Numbered from the stretch's first letter, positions 23,424 through 35,600 are shown. The stretch: DNA of 64,000 nucleotides from Ornithodoros turicata (GCF_037126465.1 NC_088201.1:192970031-193034030); one strand, 5' to 3'. A program made the numbers and translations. The notes: generated by a model not told the origin, from the letters alone.

Positions 23424-24077
23424 TTACGCCAAGCATTTCTTGGGTCCGTGCAGCCTGTTGTACTTCGAGCATTTGTTGCCGGCCTTTGGGCCTTGCGCTT
23501 TGTGTTTAGACACAGGCTCAATAGTCTTCTCAGTGTTGCCCCACGCTTTCTTGTGCTCCTCCGTTAATTCAGCTGCTTTGCATAGCTGCGCCGCTCTTTC
23601 AAGAGTCACGCTTTCTTCTCGCAGCAGCCTCTCGCGCAACTTTGAGTCCCCCACTCCGTAGAAGATCTGGTCCCGGATGAACGAGCTTGCCAGCGTGGAT
23701 AAATTGCAGGACTGTGCCTTGAGATGCACGTCCCTGAAGAAGCATTCAAATAACTCTCCCTAATTTTGCATTCGGGTCCGAAAAACGTACCGCTCATACG
23801 TTTCGTTGCATTTTGGAGTGCAGTAGTCTTCGTACTTTCTGAGCAATGCGGCATAGCTGTTCCTGTCTTCAAACGTTAGTGTAAACGTGTCGAATATTTC
23901 CACCGCTTCCGGACCTGCCAAACGGAAGAGTATCGCCGCCTTCTCCTTGTCTGTCCGAGGTTTGCCGTCAACTTCTGTTGCTTCCAGGTATAGCTCGAGC
24001 GTCTGTTTAAAATTCCGACAGTTCTCTGCCACGTTACCTGACACAACTAAGACGTCTGGTGGATGGAGGCCTACCAT
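23424..24077 (-). pseudogene. Gag of Gypsy 1 (frameshifted)
   Basis: The frame at 23760-24077 starts MVGLHPPDVL and has the Gypsy gag segment LELYLEA..., AAILFRLAGPEA and YCTPKCNETYERYVF. The next part is in another frame (23424-23729), with FIRDQIFYGV.DSKLRERLL followed by the nucleocapsid region. The CCHC knuckle reads CSKYNRLHGPKKC, so its second Cys is replaced by Tyr. Gag would form the virus-like particle and bind RNA; the shift near 23740 and the altered knuckle mark it as inactive. Confidence 0.7.
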
Positions 24078-24130
24078 CTCTCAGGCACTACTGCGCGAAG
24101 AATCGGCCACTCCTGACACTTCTGACACCA

Positions 24131-24320
24131 TGTATCGGCAAGTCGCATGACGACAGGTTCGGGTGTCAGTGCCGACTGCGCACACGGTTTATTAGCAGGT
24201 TCTTTTATGCAATAGGTAGGGCGTGCACCGAGCTAGTTATCTAAAACATATGGCTATCTCTGGCATTCCGGTGCACGGGTGACGGGAGCGCCATATTGAA
24301 TTGTCAGCGCTCCCCCAGCA
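24131..24320 (-). repeat. 5' LTR of Gypsy 1
   Basis: 190 bp starting TGCTGGGGGA and ending ...CGATACA on the minus strand (TG...CA). It contains the promoter/poly(A)-like segment with ataaaag and aataaac. It is followed at 24130 by tggtgtcagaagtg, in the position and form of a primer-binding site. The partner LTR is missing, so the edges rest on these signals only. Confidence 0.55.
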
Positions 24321-24811
24321 GGGCTCTGCTTCGCCGGTAAGCTTAGCGGATGGCATAAGTTGGGTACAGCAACGTATGTACACAGCACACTAATTAGAAA
24401 ACAAGGCCTGTGCTCAAACGTGAAACACATAAACGGCACACACGCCAAGCGTCCATGTTCGCCATCGTTCACTGCCACCTCCGCTGCCTCGACCAGCTTT
24501 GGCTACGAGCCTGGGTAGGAGCGAACAGTGAGATAACCCGTAGCCAACGAATGCGGCGGAGCAAGCGTTGCCAACAGCTTTCGGAATTGCGCCTGTTTTC
24601 AGGAGCTAAATATAGGCGGCGTTCTCCCGGCTGATTCTGTATGGCTGTCTCCTGGCGCATACATTGAGAGAGAGAGAGAGAGAAGGGCCCCGTTCAAGTT
24701 AGAAAGCCCATGGCCACAGCACCCCATTTCAGTCACAATTACAGGATCTTTCACGATTTTTACACAAAAATGTGACCCCGGAAAACACGTAAAAACTGCA
24801 GAAAAACCGTC
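24321..24811. other. Unassigned stretch
   Basis: No gene supported. 24690-24775 is an inverted partial copy of 25090-25185 (acaggatctttcacgat, ccccatttcagt), so it belongs to the neighbouring inverted-repeat cluster. A (GA)n patch is at about 24665-24685. Confidence 0.45.
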
Positions 24812-25692
24812 GCTCATCAAGGCGCTCTCGCTTACGTTGCCCCGCCTAAGGTATGGAGAGAAGGAAAGGACAACAGAGGAAACAGCACAGAATATCCGAT
24901 GTCAGTGACTATCGGTAACTGATGGCTGCGAACAGATAAGCTTGCGAAGACAAATTGCGTTATTGGTCCGGTCTCTGCCCTTCCTTTCTCTTCTGTTTTT
25001 CTTATACTGTCTCCATGTGCAGTGGGAGTGTCTCCGGGCCTTGCCCATAGCGCCGCCATTGATGAAATCCGAAAACGGGCTTCCAGAGATGGCTAGCTTT
25101 CGGGTGTCGAATTTTTGTGGAAAGATCGTGAAAGATCCTGTAATTGCCACTGAAATGGGGTGTTGTGGCCATGTGTCTTCTAATTAGCAATTTCTAATTA
25201 GCTTTCTAATTAGCGCAAAAAACGTTACATTTCGTTGGTATCTTTTCAGTTCAATTACGCTAATTAGACAAATGAATGAGGTACGCTGATAGAAACCTGC
25301 TGTTTGGGCGGCAAACCTTCACAAATATGACGCAAAAGGTTTCTAATTTTTATCTCAAGTGCATTTTTTAAATAGTTTAAATAAATTATTTCCACAAAAA
25401 TTTGAACTACCGAAAACTTGCCATCTCTGCAAGCCTGTTTTCGGATTTCATCAGTGGCGGCGCTATGGGCAAGGACAGAAGACATTCCCACTGCGCATGG
25501 CAACAGCATGAGAGCAAAAAAAGCGAGGGCGGTGACCGGCCCAATCACTCATTTTGTCTTCGCATACTTCTCTGTTCGCGGGCATTAGTTACTGATAGTC
25601 ACCGAGATGAGATGTTCTGTGCTGTTTTCTGTGTTGTCTTTTCCCCCCTCTCCATACCTCAGGCAAGGCAACTTGAACGAGTGCGCATGAGC
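24812..25692. repeat. Imperfect inverted repeat (foldback) of ~0.88 kb
   Basis: The left arm 24812-25130 pairs with 25385-25692. Examples: cgctcatcaaggcgctc with gagtgcgcatgagcg; ctaaggtatggagag with ctctccatacctcag; gatgaaatccgaaaacggg with tgttttcggatttcatca. The loop 25131-25384 is rich in ctaattag. No target duplication recognised. Confidence 0.65.
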
Positions 25693-28600
25693 GACTGTTC
25701 TTGGAGTAGTACAGCCAAGCAAGCTACACAAGCAAGCCGGCAAGGCAAGCCGGCATACAGGCAAGCCGGTTGAGGTACTTCCTAGACGAAAAACGGCGTA
25801 GCGCGGACGAGAAACACACAGACAAACAAGAGCACTACAGCTCAAACTCCAACATGATTCACAGTATGAATGGAGGCCTGTCCAGGTTGCAGAATGCCAA
25901 CACCACCTAGGGGCCTCTCTCCTCCACAAAAGTGCTCTCCATAGCTCCGTGACGTCACTACATCCCGTCTGACGGGAATATAATATGGATGTCCGCTTGT
26001 TTCGGTTGTGTTCGGGGGAGATGCTATGCCAAGACGAACCAGCGCGTACTTTCGAAGAATGGGATTCTACTGCAGCATTTATGATCATAACTTACGGAAT
26101 AATTGAGTACACAGCAACAAGTCGATTCACTCACAGCTTCTTTTGTTAGGAATAAACGAGAGCACGAAGGAAGGTGAGTTGAACAGCTTAACTACTCGTT
26201 TGGACTCGTGTAGCTTTCATACTTCGTCATGAACTGTTCCAGAACGGTGTCTGAGTAACATGCTTCGAAATACGTGCAAAAGTTGTACTTTAAGGCGTAC
26301 AATTACACGTAGTGCACACATGTTTTTCGATGCAACATTGACTATGTTATAGATAGCACCCGTAGAATACTCTGATGAGATGGCACGATATCTATTCGCC
26401 TTGTGCAGTTTTATCTTTTGTTTATAAGAAGCTCATTGCTGCTTCTCCTTGTGCAACTGATCTCCCGCAGCTTGGTGTTGTTATTCAACACCTGCTTACA
26501 GCTGGGACGTGTTGAAGCAAAAGTTCCCGATATGTCCAGAGTTGAACCACCATAGTGCTACCTACTGCTGCTACCTTCTTCTCCTTCTTCTCCTTCTTCT
26601 CTTCTTCTTCCTAATGGAACGAGCAATGACGCTGTATGTCCCTTTTTGATTATTCTACTCAACGTTAACCCCCCCCCCCCTAAGAGAGGAATTTGTGATT
26701 GTTCTCTTTTGCGCATGTATAGCTTGTCGAAGCTTGTACGAAGAAGATGATACCCATCATGAAGACCCATCACGGTCAGCAGGACAAGCACGCAGGACTA
26801 GAGGTTTTGCTCTCCTCAAACACGGCAGCACAACAACAAATGTCAGCACAGTTCCCTATGGAGTCGGATCAGGACGCTCGCCCCTCTCCCCCGCCCGAGG
26901 AACACGTGCCACAAGACAGGCAGGCAGATCGCTCGGAAATAGCCCTCCACCTCTTATGCTACAGAGGTAGTGTATACCGTCCTGTTTTGATACAGGATCC
27001 GGGACCCGTAATCTCAGGATCACTAATCTTTATCACTTCGACAAACACATCGTCTTTTGCTGTTATCAGGTATCATGATGCATGCCGAGCGCCGCTGCTT
27101 TTACCTTCACCTTCTTTTTGAAGGAAAGTTTTGTGTGTCCGCTACGAACGAAGCTATTTCATTATATAGTTTGTTTTTTTCTTAATTCAATCACCAATAT
27201 TGTTTTCCGACTACCCGCACTTTCACGCGTTCCCGCTGGTGAATATTCGCGGAACAAGGACGCTGTAAAGTTCATTTTACTGCAGATTTTATTTTGTCGT
27301 TATTACTTGCAACTTTAGCGACGTACTTCCATTTCTTGTTATTGAGTACTGAGTACAAGCTAGCTACATACAAAAAATATTACATTATTTATAACAGACA
27401 ATTTATTACTCCGTTGGTGCGTACAATAAAACCAGTGCGAGATGTACACGTACATTCTACACTAAGTAGCGGGTTCCCGAAACCCACTTCCTTCTGGTCT
27501 TACATGGAGTCTCACTTCTTCAAAATAGCGAGCAAAATTGGGAGTCATGATGTGACAGCAGGCGCATTATCATATTAAGTTATTTCCACTTGTACGTACA
27601 CCTGCTAAGGGGCCCAAATGCTAAGGGGCTTGGGGATTCAGAACACCGTGAATAGAAAGGCACGAAAACATTGGGTGGCTTATCGTGAAGCGAAAACAAG
27701 TGGAGATGTTGCACCTGTTGTTGCCGTATGCTTTAACGTAATGTATCATATACATTGGGGTGTAGTACATATTATCGTCGTATCTGACGAGGCAATCATC
27801 GGTAAAGCACGATACTTGCGGTAAAGCACTGCGCCACCCTATGCGCTTGTCTACCGGCCAGTGTCTGAAGCGACAAAGTTTACCTGGGCCTGACCCCTGC
27901 CTAAACCGTCGAAAACTGCTTAGGAGCTGTTGAGGCACAGTTAGTGTTCTTCCCTACTTATTCCGCCCACTTCCCAGCCCAATACAATGTGAAAGAATAC
28001 GCATCATAAACCTTGACCCCAAGTCGAGCTCGATAATTTTTGCATTGCGCAAGAATCCGACCTATGCTTTACCCTGTGAGTCACTGAGAGAAACGGTTTC
28101 GGAAAACCGTGTGAAATGATGTGAGAAAAATATAAAATCCAACGATTTGTTCCTGCTGATTTCTCTACTCAAACCGTCCTGTCTCGGTGATACTGTGAGA
28201 TCCTGTAGTGGCCCTTCTCTTCCCTTCAATACACTATCCTGATATACTTGAGCCTGGATATGGTCCTAATACGTTGGCCGATTTGGAACGCGAGGAAATA
28301 ATCACGGCTAGATTGCAAGGAATAGCCATTCTACTTCCTCTGACCAAATTTACCCGTACTTTACAATCAGGGATTTATGGAGGTCCCTTTCCTAAAACCC
28401 TAAAATGTTTGGCGACAGGTTGTGGAATCGGTTCCGGCCGAGGACGCTATCAGCTTTTCGGCAGGGTGTAAGTTGCTTATGAATACCACGCCGCCTTTTC
28501 AGGGAACGTAAATACGGCGTGATGTGGTGGTCAGCTTTGGGCGCACGTGAAGGAAGGTTATGAAGGACGGTTATGATGACTGTTGTGTCACAACGTAAAG

Positions 28601-28922
28601 CATCAAATTATCAATTACAAGAGAGAGAGGTAGAGGGAGAACCACATGGGGCAAACAACGACCTTGTACTAAGCAAGAGCGTGACGCCCTGATAAGCCAT
28701 CCATTGGCAGTGTTCGGTTTCTTACCCGGCGCGGTGCGAACCTCTGAATTTGATGGGAAGGGCATGTGACTCGAAAAAGAAGAGTACTTCGGATCCGCAC
28801 AAAAATCCTTCCGCAAGGCCGGTACCGAGCGCCAGCGCATCCATGTAAACAATTCCACGTGGCCAGGTGCCACGGCCGCGCTTCCATGCATTGGATAGAC
28901 CGGTAAGCCCACCAGTCATTCT
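25693..28922. other. Unassigned stretch between repeats
   Basis: No gene can be named. Contains a (TTC)n microsatellite at about 26572-26610, a poly-C run near 26671-26681 and several small frames. The only frame with protein-like composition is 26747-26965, listed separately. Confidence 0.4.
26747..26965 (+). CDS. Possible exon, unknown protein
   Basis: An open frame of about 73 codons, polar and rich in Gln, Pro, Asp and Glu (NTAAQQQMSAQF, ARPSPPPEEHVPQD). It ends just before CAGAGGTAGTG, which could be a splice donor. Pyrimidine-poor sequence upstream gives only a weak acceptor. No domain recognised; it could equally be chance, since the neighbouring frame is also open. Very uncertain. 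Confidence 0.15.
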
Positions 28923-29300
28923 AGCTCACCATAGTCGGACGGAACCCTCATAGCCCACCGCCATAACTGGATTTTGTCGCAAACGGGAGAAGCCACTACA
29001 AAAGTCAGTGAAAGCCTCACAGAAGCACTATACCCCATCTATGTAGATGTTGCAGGATTTCTACATCTACGTCACAAAAATGGCTGCTCCCATGCCTTCT
29101 TTGGGTTTCTTTGATTAATGAAGTTTCGTTATAGGAAGACAGAATTGAGAAGCGAAGGTTCGTTTTGGGGGCAGTTGCATGTACTCGTTCTGAATATCAG
29201 AACCCTTTCAACACATAGGGAAATCGGCGTTCCTGACTTTTAATTGTTCCCATTCTTGGAAAACTTCAAATGGAAAACGTACTTTTTATGTTCTTTTATT
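28923..29300. repeat. 3'-end sequence related to the 6 kb TTAA elements, unsplit copy
   Basis: Matches 8036-8285 plus 9619-9740 as one continuous stretch. More distantly it matches the 3' ends of C1/C2 (tctacgtcacaaaaatggct, ctgaatatcagaaccctttc, aatcggcgttcctgacttttaa against atatcggcatagctgaccttt). Its right part runs into the 3' LTR region of Gypsy 2. Confidence 0.55.
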
Positions 29301-29504
29301 GTCCAGTTGGATTCGTTACAACACTCATGCTATGACAAGGAACGTCTCTGTTCGAGACGCTCGAACCAACTGACTCCAAGTGGCCGGTAAGTGCCGGCGC
29401 AAAGTCCATTCAGAGTTCAAAGACAGGAAACGGCGATCCTCACGTTTCTTCCGTCTCATATTGCCTTGCTTGGGCTGGCAACCCATACCAATACACAACA
29501 ATCC
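29300..29504 (-). repeat. Probable 3' LTR of Gypsy 2
   Basis: On the minus strand a polypurine tract (ggttggagggga) is followed at about 29504 by TGTTGTGTATTGG, a typical LTR start. A later aataaaag (about 29287-29294) could serve polyadenylation. The downstream edge is not fixed because there is no second LTR to compare. Confidence 0.4.
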
Positions 29505-29979
29505 CCTCCAACCTTAATGAGGAATGGGGCATCCGTAAAAGAATGTTGGATGCCGCTCTCTGCTTGATCGGCGTAGCGGTTGCGGTGCGTCTTGAATTGT
29601 AGTTGTCGACGTCCGCAAGATCTGCTTGGTGAGGTCCAACTCCGCTCGTTTGACGACGGCGTATCTGATTCACGTGTACGCGGTGTTCTAATCCATCGCT
29701 GCGTCGGACTCCGTAGATACAGCTGCCCTCTGTCGCCGTAATTGTCGCGGAGCACCATTTGTCTGCCCCTCTGTAACTTCGTACGAACATCGCGTCACCT
29801 CTGTTAAACCTTCGCGCCGCCATAGGCAACTTTAGGTCCTGTTGTCTGTCGTTAGCAGGTCGCAGCAGGTCAAGTCGAACTCCAAGGCGGCGCCCGAACA
29901 TGATCTCTGCTGGTGTCTTTCCGGTTGTGGCACTCGGGGAGGACCGCAGGGAAAATAGCAGCCTTGACAGTCTACCCAT
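29440..29979 (-). pseudogene. Integrase C-terminal region of Gypsy 2
   Basis: The frame contains the Gypsy post-core motif LRSSPSATTGKTPAEIMFGR and the downstream GDAMFVRSYRG segment of the C-terminal domain, with the polypeptide tail HVNQIRRRQ. It is shifted relative to the catalytic core (29832-30575), with the change near 29970. The last part of the frame reads into the LTR. Confidence 0.75.
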
Positions 29980-30575
29980 TCACAGTCGCTCCCTTGCAGT
30001 CTTGAAAGACCAGACTTGACGGTCTGTACCATGCGTTCTGCGGAGCCGTTAGAAGCTGGATGGTAGACTGGCGTGAAGACGTGTTGAATTCCATTTAGTT
30101 TCGTGAATTCTCGCATCTCGGCTGACGCGAAGCTTGTGCCACTGTCTGTGACAATCACTTCCAGAAGTCTGTGAGTAGCGGACATCCGTCGCAAATGTTT
30201 GATGAGCTCTGATGCGGACAGCGATGACACCTGTGTGACCTCGGGCCAACGTGAGTAAGTGTCCACTCCCACCAGGGAGTTTCGTCCATAGAAAGGTCTT
30301 GCGCAGTCGAGATGAACCCGTGACCAGGGTCCGAATGGCGGAATCCGTGGGTGCGGAGTTTCTCGTGGAGGCATGTTGCGCGTCATCTGGCAGGACCGAC
30401 AACTGCTGACCGTGTTTTCAATATCGCTGTCAATACCGGGCCACCACACGTAAATCCTTGCCAAAGCCTTCGTTCTCACTATTCCGGCATGCCCTACATG
30501 AAGCATACTCATAACGCTTGTCTGCAGTGTCGGTGGTATAACTACTCTGTTCGCCCAGAGGATGCAACCTTTCAC
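29832..30575 (-). pseudogene. Integrase zinc and catalytic core of Gypsy 2
   Basis: The HHCC zinc domain is complete: MLHVGHAGIVRTKALAR and then CRSCQ. The DDE core shows HLDCARPF (first Asp), VTDSGTSFAS (second Asp) and SNGSAERMVQTVK (Glu). It would join element cDNA to host DNA. Just after the core the frame changes (near 29970), so the protein is broken although the catalytic triad survives. Confidence 0.85.
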
Positions 30576-30697
30576 GAGTGACAGCTCGTTCCTCCCAACT
30601 TGAAACGGTTGAAATGATTGATCCTTTATTGCTGACTCGGGCCATCCTTTCTCTGTCCAGTTGAGTACCTTGCCGTGAATGGCGTCCTTTTCTGTTT

Positions 30698-31015
30698 CTA
30701 TTGCAATCCGTTCCGCACAGATAGGTGCGTCCTTGAACTGAAAGAAATGGGTGCTTCTTGTCCGTTTGGCTGAACGTGGGAAATCACACCACCCACGCCA
30801 TAAGGAGAAGCATCACAAACAAGACTAATCGGCTTAGTTGGATCGTAGTGCGTCAGAAGTAGATTTTCGGACAGAGCACTCTTAATCTTCTTGAATGTCA
30901 CTGCATGCTGGCTGGTCCACTCCCACTTAGCGTTTTTGTCGAGAAGTCGGTGCAGTGATTCGAGTAGCGTGGCCTTGTTCTCTAGGGACCGTTCATAAAA
31001 ATTCACCTGCCCCAA
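30698..31015 (-). pseudogene. RNase H region of Gypsy 2, C-terminal deletion
   Basis: Has the RT-RNase H connection (LLDKNAKWEWTSQHAVTFKKI) and the RNase H start ISLVCDASPYGVGGVISH followed by APISFSSRT. The remaining RNase H segments (TDHKPL type) are absent. About 30690 the sequence resumes in the RNase H-integrase linker (KDAPICAERIAIETEKD), so an internal deletion has removed the rest. Confidence 0.75.
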
Positions 31016-31662
31016 GAAAGCTTGCAGTACTTTTTTGTTCGTAGGTTCGGGAGCATTGTGAATTGTGTGTGTGCAACTTTGCTTTTCGAAGGCTGGATCC
31101 CTTTAGCATTGATGTGAAAACCGAGGAATTCTAGCTCATTTTTAGCAAACAGTGTCTTGTGGTGGTTTACTCGCAAGCCTGCTTGACCCAGCTTGTCGAG
31201 TACTGCTTGAACACGTTGGTCGTGTTCCTGGAGTGTGGAACCGGAGATTATGACGTTGTCCAAAAATGCTGCTACGCCGGGAATCCCTTTCAGCATGGTG
31301 ACCATCATGCGTTGAAAAATTTCGGGTGCTGCCGAAACGCCGAAAGGCAGACGCTTTACTGTGAACAGACCCTGAGTGTCAGGATATCTGATGAGTTCTT
31401 GTCAAGGGGCAGTTGCAGGCAAGCCTGATTAAGGTCCAACTTCGTGAACAGTTTGCCGTATGATAATATGGCGAAGATTTCAGTGGCTGTAGGTAACGGA
31501 TACGTATCCGGCGAACTCAGTGTTCACCGTGCATTTATAATCACCGCGGATTCGAATAGTTCCATCCCGCTTGCACACAGGCACAATCGATGTTGCCCAT
31601 TTTGAGCATGCAACCGGCTCTAAAACTCCGTCCTGTACCATTCTGTCAATCGCTGCATCCAC
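31003..31662 (-). pseudogene. Reverse transcriptase of Gypsy 2, mutated active site
   Basis: 31480-31662 carries the N-terminal RT segment [17 protein letters not shown] and GDYKCTVN. A frameshift region follows with KLDLNQACLQLPL. 31003-31308 has PGVAAFLDNVIISG. The usual YxDD box reads FLDN, so the second catalytic Asp is Asn, which in this enzyme family should abolish activity. Then LRVNHHKTLFAKNELEFLGF. Confidence 0.8.
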
Positions 31663-31728
31663 GTCTTTTTAAGTGCGAACGGTACATTCCGGCACTTCTT
31701 AAAAATGGGAATAGCACCCGGAGCGATG

Positions 31729-32142
31729 TCAACCGACACCGCAGGTCCTGTGAACTGCCCTAGTCCTCCTTGGAAAGCCTTGAGGTTTCGCCACTTTGTC
31801 GCAGAGACTGGAAGCGAGTGATTCCCAAGTCGTTAAACCAAGATCTGTCAAGGAGACGAGGTCCGGAACCTTGTACGACGAGCAGAGGCTTTCTGGCCGT
31901 TCTGTCGCGGTATTGGACTTGCACACTTCGGGAACCAAGCACTGGGAGCTGGTCATGAGACCGCGTACGAAGAACAACGTTGACGGGTTGTATGGCCACA
32001 GTCGCTTGTACACTGTTTCGTTTATGATTGATGGGTTGAAACCCGAGTCGACTTCCATTGTTACAGGGTTGCCGTCGAGTTTGACCTCGACTCGAAAAGG
32101 TTCAGTCCGTGAAAAGTGGACTGGCGCTTCCAAATGAAACAT
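31729..32142 (-). pseudogene. Aspartic protease region of Gypsy 2
   Basis: Contains the retropepsin-like motif VTMEVDSGFNPSIINE (D-S-G) within the frame, preceded by FRVEVKLDG. It sits between gag and RT as expected. The rest of the frame is diverged. Confidence 0.6.
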
Positions 32143-32229
32143 ATCATAAACCTCTTCGGTTTTGGATGCGCTGTCTAAGACGCTGTGTAACTCTAAAGTG
32201 GACTGCTGGTCGTCCTTCCTGAGTTAATG

Positions 32230-32600
32230 TTGCTTGTTGAAACATGCTGTCTCTATATTACCCTTTGTCTGGCAGAAGTTTCATGTGACATTTCAGAACC
32301 TGCAAGTCTCTTGTTCTTGCCGCCCGCATAAAGGACGTTTTTGTCACATGCTCGTAGCTCTGAAACGTTACGTGACGCTGCTTCTGCTGCCAATGCAAGG
32401 TCCATCGCTTTCTTGAGCGTCAGTTGAGGATCGGCAAATAGTCGTTTCTGTAGCGTTTGATCCTAGATTCCACAAACCAGTCGGTCTCTGAGCATATTAT
32501 CCAGATCCTGGAAGTTGCAAAACTCGCAGAGACACCGTATTTCAGCGATGTAGTCCATGATATTCTCTCCATTTTTTTAAAAATCCTTTTTATGAAAATG
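32230..32600 (-). pseudogene. Gag remnant of Gypsy 2
   Basis: Read on the minus strand with stops, the segment shows the Gypsy gag C-terminal pattern: IMDYIAEIRCLCEFCNF, MLRDRLVCGI, LQKRLFADPQLTLKKA and LALAAEAA. These lie upstream of a degenerate Cys-rich nucleocapsid. It is truncated at the junction with block B at about 32630. Confidence 0.6.
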
Positions 32601-32646
32601 GTACCTGCGAAGGATCTCTGATGGTTTGGGGGCAAAGTCCCGTCCT

Positions 32647-35600
32647 CGCGTCTCGACCGGTCTGTCTCGCTAGCAGGTGATTCTCGGTGGCCAAAGAAAA
32701 GTGTTCTGTCACATGGCGTCACGAGATGCAAGGAGCCGCTGGTTCTCTTGCACAGTAATTTCCTCGGCAAATTCGCACTTCCCAAGCGAATTATTTTACG
32801 TGAAGGTTCTTGAAGGTAGTATGCTTATGGGACGCAGTACAAAGAATATATGTTCCAGGTGCCTTCCATGCTCTTTTATAGGCTGATTCACACTACTGCG
32901 TTTACGGTTGCGCTCGCGTGTTACGTAAGCTGACAGCGAATCATTACAATGAAACATCCTACAGGATAGAGCGAAGGTACATGTAAAACGCTGCACGCGA
33001 CCGTAAACGCAGTATCGTGAATCAGCCTTAAGGGTGTTCTCTGTTTTTGAGCGAGTGTGGCTCTCCTTGCTGGTGTTTTCCATTTGAACAGTGCTGGTTT
33101 TGTCTCGATGTGATGAGAGGTGTTTTGCAAAGAGGATCACGTTATATCTCTGGTGACGGGAGCGTGGTTGCCACAACCGACGCCACTGCGGCAGCCCCAT
33201 GCGTAACTTTGAGGAGATATTAAATTATGTTAAAGAGTGTTGTCCTCTTAGTGCATTTTCAATTTCTAGTGCGCGTGAAATGTGGTGGTGTTTTCACTCC
33301 GTTTTTCCGAAAAAGTAGCACAAGCATAGAAATTTGATCAATAAAGTCGTCCTCCCAGATAATTCGAACGACTTGAAATTGCGTTCTTGCAATATTAAAA
33401 TATATTTATTCCCAAGGTACCGCAAGTGACAAAGTAGGAGGTTGAAGCACCTTGTCACAATGATTCATCGTCGGATATGGTTCGATGGTTCCACATTCAT
33501 CAGTGTCTAGCACTACCTCTCAAGAGGTGCACAAGCTGCTTTTTATCAGGGACGGATCTTCTTTTTCGCCGGCCGTAGCTGTGTGCGCCTGTTCCACCGG
33601 AATGCTCTAGTTCGGGTTCAGCTAACCAAGATGCCAAATTTTGTGTCTGGCACGAACCCAGGTTGCAGACTGTTGTTCTATGGTTTGCACGGCTGTAAGC
33701 GTCATTGCTGCAAGTAAATAAAGATGAGTAAAATACATATTTATTGCAGACATCTCATGTACAAAGTACAATAGCGAATGTTAAAACACAGCGACGACAG
33801 GATCCCTAAATTGAAGTAGGATTATTATTTAAGGCCCTGTTGCATACGTTGAAGCTTAAAGGGGTTGCGGCATATCATCCACGTAAACGTAAAAGACGGT
33901 TCTTTGCACTAATGTGAACCTGTATTGAAAGTTTCACAGCGAAGAGAGTAATAGAAACTGACAAAATGGGCACCGCGAATGCAGCAACTCATGCGGCTCT
34001 GACATCACAGCACTCGCAGCCGCCAATATGACAGCGCCCGAGAACTCACGTGCCTACGACTGCCAATGGGAACGTACGGAACCCTGATCTCTCTGACTTC
34101 TACGCTCTGCTCGGAAGTGTGTTCGAGGGCGTGTACCACGCTGAGACACGTAGAATAATTCTTTTTTCTACAGCATTCTGCCGTGCAGTACAGTGCGTCC
34201 ATGATGTTATTAACCACATCTACGAAAGCGTCCCAACTCCTTTAAGGTGACAGAGAGCCCTTCTTTCTTCTTCTTCTTCCTTGTTCTTTTTTTTTTTTTG
34301 AAGCCAACTGGCGCTTATGACGGCTTTATCGCTGCCGACCTTCAACTTAAGGTGCCAGTACGGATTAAATTTCGTGTCTTCAGGATCCTACCAATGTTAT
34401 GTTACCGAAATCTTCTTGTCTCACTTTACATTCCTGTAAAGTATTCTGGCAGTACGTGACGCGAAAAGTAGAGAGAATTAATTTTTATTTTTGAGAACTT
34501 TGACGGCATATTGTGCTCCGACGGAGCGCCTTGTTCTCATGTGGCAACGTTGTTGCCTTTCGCGTCTTCCTTTGGGGTCACTTTTTGCACTTCGTTAGGA
34601 GAGCCCCATGTGACAAATCGTCCGAACGCTGCGACCTTCGAGAAAACGCTAAGGAGGGAGAATTCATTTGTCCCATTTTCCCCTCTTTCGATCAGCCTCA
34701 GATGATTTCTCCACCACGTGACCCTCCCCGGACGCCGGCGTTGTTGCTAGAAGACGAGTGCCCTCTCCAGAACATGACATCATCGCAAATTGTGGGGTTA
34801 TGATTACGGCACTCGCTCGTCGCCTTATCAAAACTTGTGGAGGCTCAACAGATCTCCACAAATTGACAGAAATGCAGAGCGTTCGAAAACAGGATTGCAA
34901 TTTTGCGTATATAATTCTTGAGGTACCTTCTTCTCATCGACTAAATAATATAAACGGTGTTTTCTGAGTCCGCAGTGGCACTTTAACGACACCAGACTGC
35001 TGAAGCAGTCTGGTTAACGAAACTGCAACGAAACTGCTGAAGCGTTCAGGTTAACGAAACGAGCAACTTTATCGTTGCTTTGCTGTGGTCACAATGTGTG
35101 CTCCTCGTGAAGCTTGTGCACGTTACGAGCGCTCACGTGTTGCGATGTAACCGCCCTGAGCGAAAAGCAGGTGGTGGTGGTGGTGGTGGTGGTGGTGGTG
35201 ACGGTGGTGCTGGTGCTGGTGAAAGGGCTCGCTGTTGTCGGCCTCACAGAGGTGACCAACGTCACGAATCACGCCTAGGGGAATGTGCGTCCTGCGCCTG
35301 CTTCCAAGGAAACTGTGCCGACATATGTCTGAAAGCGTCTGAGGAAAACACAGGAACAACTCCAGACAGTACAGTCCGCACCGGAATTCTAACCTGGGTA
35401 CTTCGTAGTCTCGACGTGACATGGCCAGCACGCTAACAACTGAACCACGCGAGCTGGTAGCCAGCGTAGGCTTCGCCTACCAGAGCAGGCTGCCAGCTAG
35501 GCTGCACCGACTTTTGTGCGACCAATAGGACTGTCGGAAGCGTGTCACGTGTCCGTAAAACGGACACGTGACCTGTTTCCCATGATGCGTTTCGTGCTTG

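Larger units (their letters stand above)
21749..24320 (-). mobile_element. Ty3/Gypsy retrotransposon 1, 3'-truncated and decayed
   Basis: In minus-strand order: 5' LTR (24320-24131), primer-binding region, gag, aspartic protease, reverse transcriptase, RNase H. No integrase and no second LTR were found, so the element stops near 21750-21795. An internal deletion joins RT to RNase H at about 22200, and about 340 bp of non-Gypsy-looking sequence (22737-23077) separates protease from RT. Confidence 0.8.
29300..32630 (-). mobile_element. Ty3/Gypsy retrotransposon 2, 5'-truncated
   Basis: Minus-strand order: gag remnant, protease, reverse transcriptase, RNase H remnant, integrase, purine-rich tract, probable 3' LTR. 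The upstream edge (about 32630) abuts paralogous block B copy 2 and no 5' LTR is present. Several frameshifts, an RNase H deletion and a mutated RT active site show it is inactive. Confidence 0.8.

Noticed and set aside
35080..35436. 118-codon frame with poly-Gly (poly-His on the other strand)
   Set aside because: It depends on the (GGT)n microsatellite; the paralog lacks it.
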